Shown here piece after piece: positions 13,080-15,110 of a stretch of 15,110 bases of DNA. The stretch lies in assembly GCA_007120055.1 (NCBI GenBank), contig SKOL01000086.1:1-15110 (forward strand), read 5' to 3'. The position numbers were made by a program, and so were the translations under genes. Positions within the stretch are counted from its first letter, which is position 1; every line of letters begins with the position of its first letter. The stretch comes from Anaerobacillus sp. (GTDB taxonomy: Bacteria > Bacillota > Bacilli > Bacillales_H > Anaerobacillaceae). Below the pieces are notes generated by a model. The model did no database searches. It was not told the origin of the DNA and saw only the letters and a program-made list of their open reading frames with translations.

Positions 13080-13319
13080 TTCACTAAAGAAACGGTAAAA
13101 CAAGGTGAAGAAGCTATATATTTTACAAATTTTGATGTTGAAAAAAAGGGTGATACATTAAGGGTCTTATACAATACTGCTGAAACTACTGATTATTCAA
13201 ATCAATCTTTTAAACATGAACTTCTATATAAAATAAATTTAGACAAGAAATATGAGATTATTGAGACTATTGAAAATGGTGAAAAAGCCTCTTTAAGTGT
13301 AATTTCAGGGAGTCAATAA
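13080..13319 (+). pseudogene. 5'-truncated remnant of an unknown soluble/exported domain
   Basis: The frame is open from 13080, after a TAA at 13077, to TAA at 13317-13319, with no usable start codon and ribosome binding site. Its 79 codons read as a good protein: TKETVKQGEEAIYFTNFDVE, GDTLRVLYNTAETTDYSNQS, FKHELLYKINLDKKYEIIET. The pattern of short beta strands with charged turns suggests a small extracellular domain, possibly from a lipoprotein. A vestigial start, AAGGA plus ATG at 13035 with eight codons, lies just upstream in another frame, so an internal deletion is likely. A repeat copy follows six bases after the stop. I do not recognise the family. Confidence 0.55.
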
Positions 13320-13324
13320 CCACT

Positions 13325-13360
13325 TCTTGAATAAGCGGTAGCGATAACTGAGGACTGTCG
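13325..13360 (+). repeat. Degenerate stop-proximal repeat after the gene remnant
   Basis: CTTGAATAAGCGGTAGCGAT begins six bases after the TAA of the remnant. It keeps AANCGGNAGCGAT from the consensus and continues as AACTGAGGACTGTCG. Confidence 0.5.
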
Positions 13361-13443
13361 TTGCTACTGTTGAAGTTTTTGGGTGGTAAATGGGATAAGC
13401 GTGTGATTAAAAGTAAAATCAATTTAAGACTGGGGGTGGCTTT

Positions 13444-13572
13444 ATGATAAAAAACTATTATGTTAGCAGTTCTATCTTAATTTTTCTCTTAATAGTAAGT
13501 ACTGGTTGCACGAATACAAGTGAAAAGGTCGCTACTATTTCGATTAATTTCGATTCAGAATATGATAATTAA
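13444..13572 (+). CDS. Very short lipoprotein, possibly truncated
   Basis: A 42-residue product with a good ribosome binding site (GGGGGTGG, about five bases before ATG). It has a clear lipoprotein signal peptide: MIKNYY, a hydrophobic stretch SSSILIFLLI, and the lipobox VSTGC, with Cys near residue 25. Only about 18 residues would remain after processing (CTNTSEKVATISINFDSE...). This is short for a lipoprotein, and the TAA may be a nonsense mutation or the edge of a deletion. No continuing frame was found nearby. It is either a tiny lipopeptide-like product or the N-terminal stub of a decayed gene. It lies between two other broken genes, which favours decay. Confidence 0.5.
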   Translation: MIKNYYVSSSILIFLLIVSTGCTNTSEKVATISINFDSEYDN

Positions 13573-13685
13573 AGAACTGGAGTTGCTGAGATTGGGAGAT
13601 GATTTTTTATGAGTAAGAACAAATACGTTCCAGTTTATTTGATGCTTCGGACAAATTCTGTAATATTTAAACGACGGAGGTTATC

Positions 13686-13806
13686 GTGAAATTATTGAGC
13701 TTAATCATAGTAATTATGAGTTTAGGAGACTATTTTTTTAATGATCTTCGGTGTAGTTGCTGTTTTAGGCGCCTTTCATCTAAACGGTTATTACTCATAT
13801 TTTTAG
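13686..13806 (+). pseudogene. Small membrane protein split by a one-base change in a T tract
   Basis: GTG at 13686 has CGGAGG six bases upstream. The first 18 codons encode a hydrophobic segment, KLLSLIIVIMSLGDYFF. The frame then turns into an unlikely sequence with Cys-Arg runs (CSCCFRRLSSKR). In the adjacent frame, ATG at 13741 opens MIFGVVAVLGAFHLNGYYSY and stops at TAG 13804-13806. Removing one T from the seven-T run at 13733-13739 joins them into a single 39-residue hydrophobic protein. This strongly suggests a one-base insertion, from mutation or sequencing. Unrecognised family; the intact form would be a two-segment membrane peptide. Confidence 0.5.
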
Positions 13807-13994
13807 AAAAATTATTCGAAAATAACTACAAACACAAGGTATCATTATGTAAATATCTTTTGACGATCATTTGAATATAGTTGGGCTATGTCGATTGCAT
13901 CTACATATAGATTGATAGTGCTTGATTTAGATAATTATGTTTTTAAAATTTCGGAACAGCAGAATAATATAAATGAGGGCGAGATCACTCGTTC

Positions 13995-14345
13995 TTATTT
14001 TCTTAAAATCTTCTCCATCGCTTTTCCTTTTGCTAACTCATCGATCAGCTTGTCCAAATAGCGGATTTCTCGCATAGTAGGTTCTTCGATGTCTTCCACG
14101 CGGACACCGCAAACTACACCTTTGATCAACGTCCTCGAAGGATTCAGATTGGGAGCTTCTGCAAAGAAAGTCTCAAAGTCTGTCTGTTTTTCTAGTTGCG
14201 CGTCTAACTCTTCTTGGCTATAACCCGTCAACCAACAGATGATTTCATCGACTTCTGTTTTGGTACGTCCTTTTTTCTCCGCTTTTGTAACATAATGGGG
14301 ATAGACACTTGCGAAACTCATCGTATAGATCTTATGTTTGGTCAT
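13995..14345 (-). CDS. DUF2200-family protein
   Basis: A 116-residue soluble protein. It matches the DUF2200 pattern along its length: [38 protein letters not shown] near the start, then the helical [23 protein letters not shown], then [41 protein letters not shown]. The length equals that of family members. DUF2200 proteins have no established activity; the fold is related to the helical DUF1801/YdhG-like group only by loose resemblance. AAGGGAGA precedes the ATG by seven bases, and a clear promoter lies on the same strand. It stands alone. Confidence in the family is good. Confidence 0.88.
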   Translation of the reverse strand: MTKHKIYTMSFASVYPHYVTKAEKKGRTKTEVDEIICWLTGYSQEELDAQLEKQTDFETFFAEAPNLNPSRTLIKGVVCGVRVEDIEEPTMREIRYLDKLIDELAKGKAMEKILRK

Positions 14346-14374
14346 TGTACAATCTCCCTTACACGTTTTTCTTA

Positions 14375-14403
14375 ATTATAGTACGAAAAGTAATTGGTTA
14401 CAA
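14375..14403 (-). promoter_or_regulatory. Sigma-A-type promoter of the DUF2200 gene
   Basis: On the minus strand TTGTAA (14403-14398) and TATAAT (14380-14375) are separated by exactly 17 bases. The ATG follows about 30 bases later. This is a near-consensus vegetative promoter. Confidence 0.75.
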
Positions 14404-14490
14404 ACGAAGGAACTGTCAGTGGATGATTGGCTTTCTTCATAATTGAGACTAATCACCTATTTTCCCCTGTGTTCGTTGCAAGGTTTATGT

Positions 14491-14521
14491 TTGATTTATA
14501 ATACCGGTAGTGGTATTATAA
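14491..14521 (+). promoter_or_regulatory. yueI: yueI promoter overlapped by a 10-bp inverted repeat
   Basis: TTGATT (14491-14496) and TATTAT (14514-14519) are separated by 17 bases. TTATAATACC (14496-14505) and its exact reverse complement (14512-14521) flank six bases and cover the spacer and the -10 box. The left arm also contains a perfect TATAAT. The symmetry may come from two back-to-back -10-like elements or may be an operator. Confidence 0.55.
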
Positions 14522-14534
14522 GAATATCATAGAT

Positions 14535-14552
14535 TATACCCTTTGGGGTATA
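14535..14552. promoter_or_regulatory. CsoR/CstR-like palindrome in the yueI leader
   Basis: TATACCC-TTTG-GGGTATA is a perfect 7-bp inverted repeat, about 10 bases after the predicted transcription start and 44 bases before the yueI ATG. Its G/C tract flanked by TA steps resembles sites of copper- or persulfide-sensing CsoR/CstR repressors. No such regulator is in the window, so the assignment is by resemblance only. Confidence 0.35.
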
Positions 14553-14596
14553 GAGTGAATCCTTGTTATATGATTTGAGAAAGGGGGAACATAAAT

Positions 14597-14998
14597 ATGG
14601 AGAAAACAAAACTAGATGAAATAATACAATTAGGGATTTCGGGAATACGTGAAACTCTTCCAGAAGAACGAATATTATTTTTATCAACTTTGAGAGAACG
14701 TACCTATATAGCATTAACCAATAAACAAGTGATCAAAAAAGGGATGTACCCTGAGGTAATCAAGCTTTTCCAATCCCAAAAGCAGGACATGCACTTATTC
14801 TTAAATGGCGACTTATCTTATAATCAATATTCTAATTATGTAAAAGAGGCAATAAAGCATAAAATCCCTTTTACTATTATTAATGATAAGTCTAAAACCC
14901 CCTTTGGCCTTGTAGTAGCCAGTAAAGCAGCAATTGTTTATAAAGATGATGTTTTTATAAAAGACGATGTTTTCAACAGTATGGTAGGGGCCAAATAA
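14597..14998 (+). CDS. yueI: YueI-family (DUF1694) protein
   Basis: A 133-residue soluble protein matching B. subtilis YueI in length and pattern. It has LPEERILFLSTLRERTYIALT with the family's FL-T-RER block (about residues 22-42), NKQVIKKGMYPEV (43-55), the conserved LFLNGDLSYNQYSNYVKEA (about 74-92), and PFTIINDKSKTPFGLVVAS (97-115). DUF1694 proteins are widespread in Firmicutes. Some structures show an alpha/beta fold related to L30e-like RNA-binding proteins; the biological role is not established. AAGGGGG lies about eight bases before ATG. It has its own promoter at 14491-14519 and a palindrome in the leader. The transcript probably ends at the hairpin at 15011-15042. It is monocistronic here. 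Confidence 0.88.
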   Translation: MEKTKLDEIIQLGISGIRETLPEERILFLSTLRERTYIALTNKQVIKKGMYPEVIKLFQSQKQDMHLFLNGDLSYNQYSNYVKEAIKHKIPFTIINDKSKTPFGLVVASKAAIVYKDDVFIKDDVFNSMVGAK

Positions 14999-15010
14999 TT
15001 ATAAAAAGTT

Positions 15011-15042
15011 AAAAAGTTAAGTGCCTGGAACTTAACTTTTTT
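15011..15042 (+). terminator. GTGCC/GGCAC-type palindrome, copy 4, acting as the yueI terminator
   Basis: AAAAAGTTAAGTGCC (15011-15025) pairs with 15027-15041 over 15 positions with one mismatch (G against A), around a central T, and the right arm ends in six T. It lies 13 bases after the yueI stop. The core GTGCC-T-GGAAC is a one-base variant of the family seen at 5360, 6510 and 10237. Confidence 0.8.
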
Positions 15043-15110
15043 CAACAACATATAGTTTAATATGGTTTAATTTAAGTAAAGATAAAATTCCCTCTGTTAT
15101 TTTCTAAATA

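Noticed and set aside
13609..13689. 26-codon plus-strand frame MSKNKYVPVY...
   Set aside because: The GGGAG upstream is about 10 bases or more away and the frame overlaps the ribosome binding site of the next small gene; no further support.
13978..14000. Possible terminator CGAGATCACTCG for the DUF2200 gene
   Set aside because: The stem is only four or five base pairs and no T tract follows on the minus strand.

Overview
The window looks like a chromosomal accessory stretch from a low-GC Gram-positive bacterium of the Bacillaceae. The base composition is AT-rich. Starts are ATG, GTG or TTG behind strong AGGAGG-type ribosome binding sites. The families found (YueI/DUF1694, DUF2200, DUF3784, PadR with a HAAS-like partner, YhgE-like, VanZ-like) are typical of Bacillus relatives. 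No rRNA, tRNA, CRISPR array, complete insertion sequence or phage gene was seen.

Layout. 1-3660: an array of short, mostly membrane or exported proteins: the 3' end of an unknown gene, a VanZ-family protein, a membrane-anchored protein, a PadR regulator overlapping a HAAS-like membrane protein, two tiny membrane proteins and a gene remnant. Most are followed within about 10-50 bases of the stop codon by a degenerate repeat of the form CTTAAACAAACGGGNGCGAT. 3703-6930: an SDR oxidoreductase, a tiny membrane protein, a thioredoxin-like lipoprotein, a DUF4870-type membrane protein broken by a frameshift, and a DUF3784 membrane protein. Two near-identical perfect palindromes with the core GTGCC-A-GGCAC bracket the broken gene. 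7253-9580: a small basic protein with its own terminator, then a TetR regulator with a palindromic site over its own start, followed by a YhgE/ABC-2-type membrane protein. 9583-10290: no intact gene, but a possible gene tail, a terminator and three kinds of palindromic repeat. 10291-12828: a flavin amine oxidase (L-amino-acid-oxidase type) on the minus strand, divergent from an Amidase_2-type peptidoglycan amidase. 12829-13994: a gene graveyard with a 5'-truncated coding remnant, a very short lipoprotein and a small membrane protein split by a T-tract frameshift. 13995-15110: DUF2200 on the minus strand and yueI on the plus strand, with recognisable promoters between them and a palindrome resembling CsoR/CstR sites in the yueI leader.

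The genes do not form one pathway. Local modules are PadR plus HAAS-like protein, TetR plus YhgE-like protein, and the divergent oxidase/amidase pair. The most unusual feature is the repeat landscape: at least four repeat families punctuate small, often broken genes. This suggests a region that gains and loses small genes. No recombinase is visible in the window.
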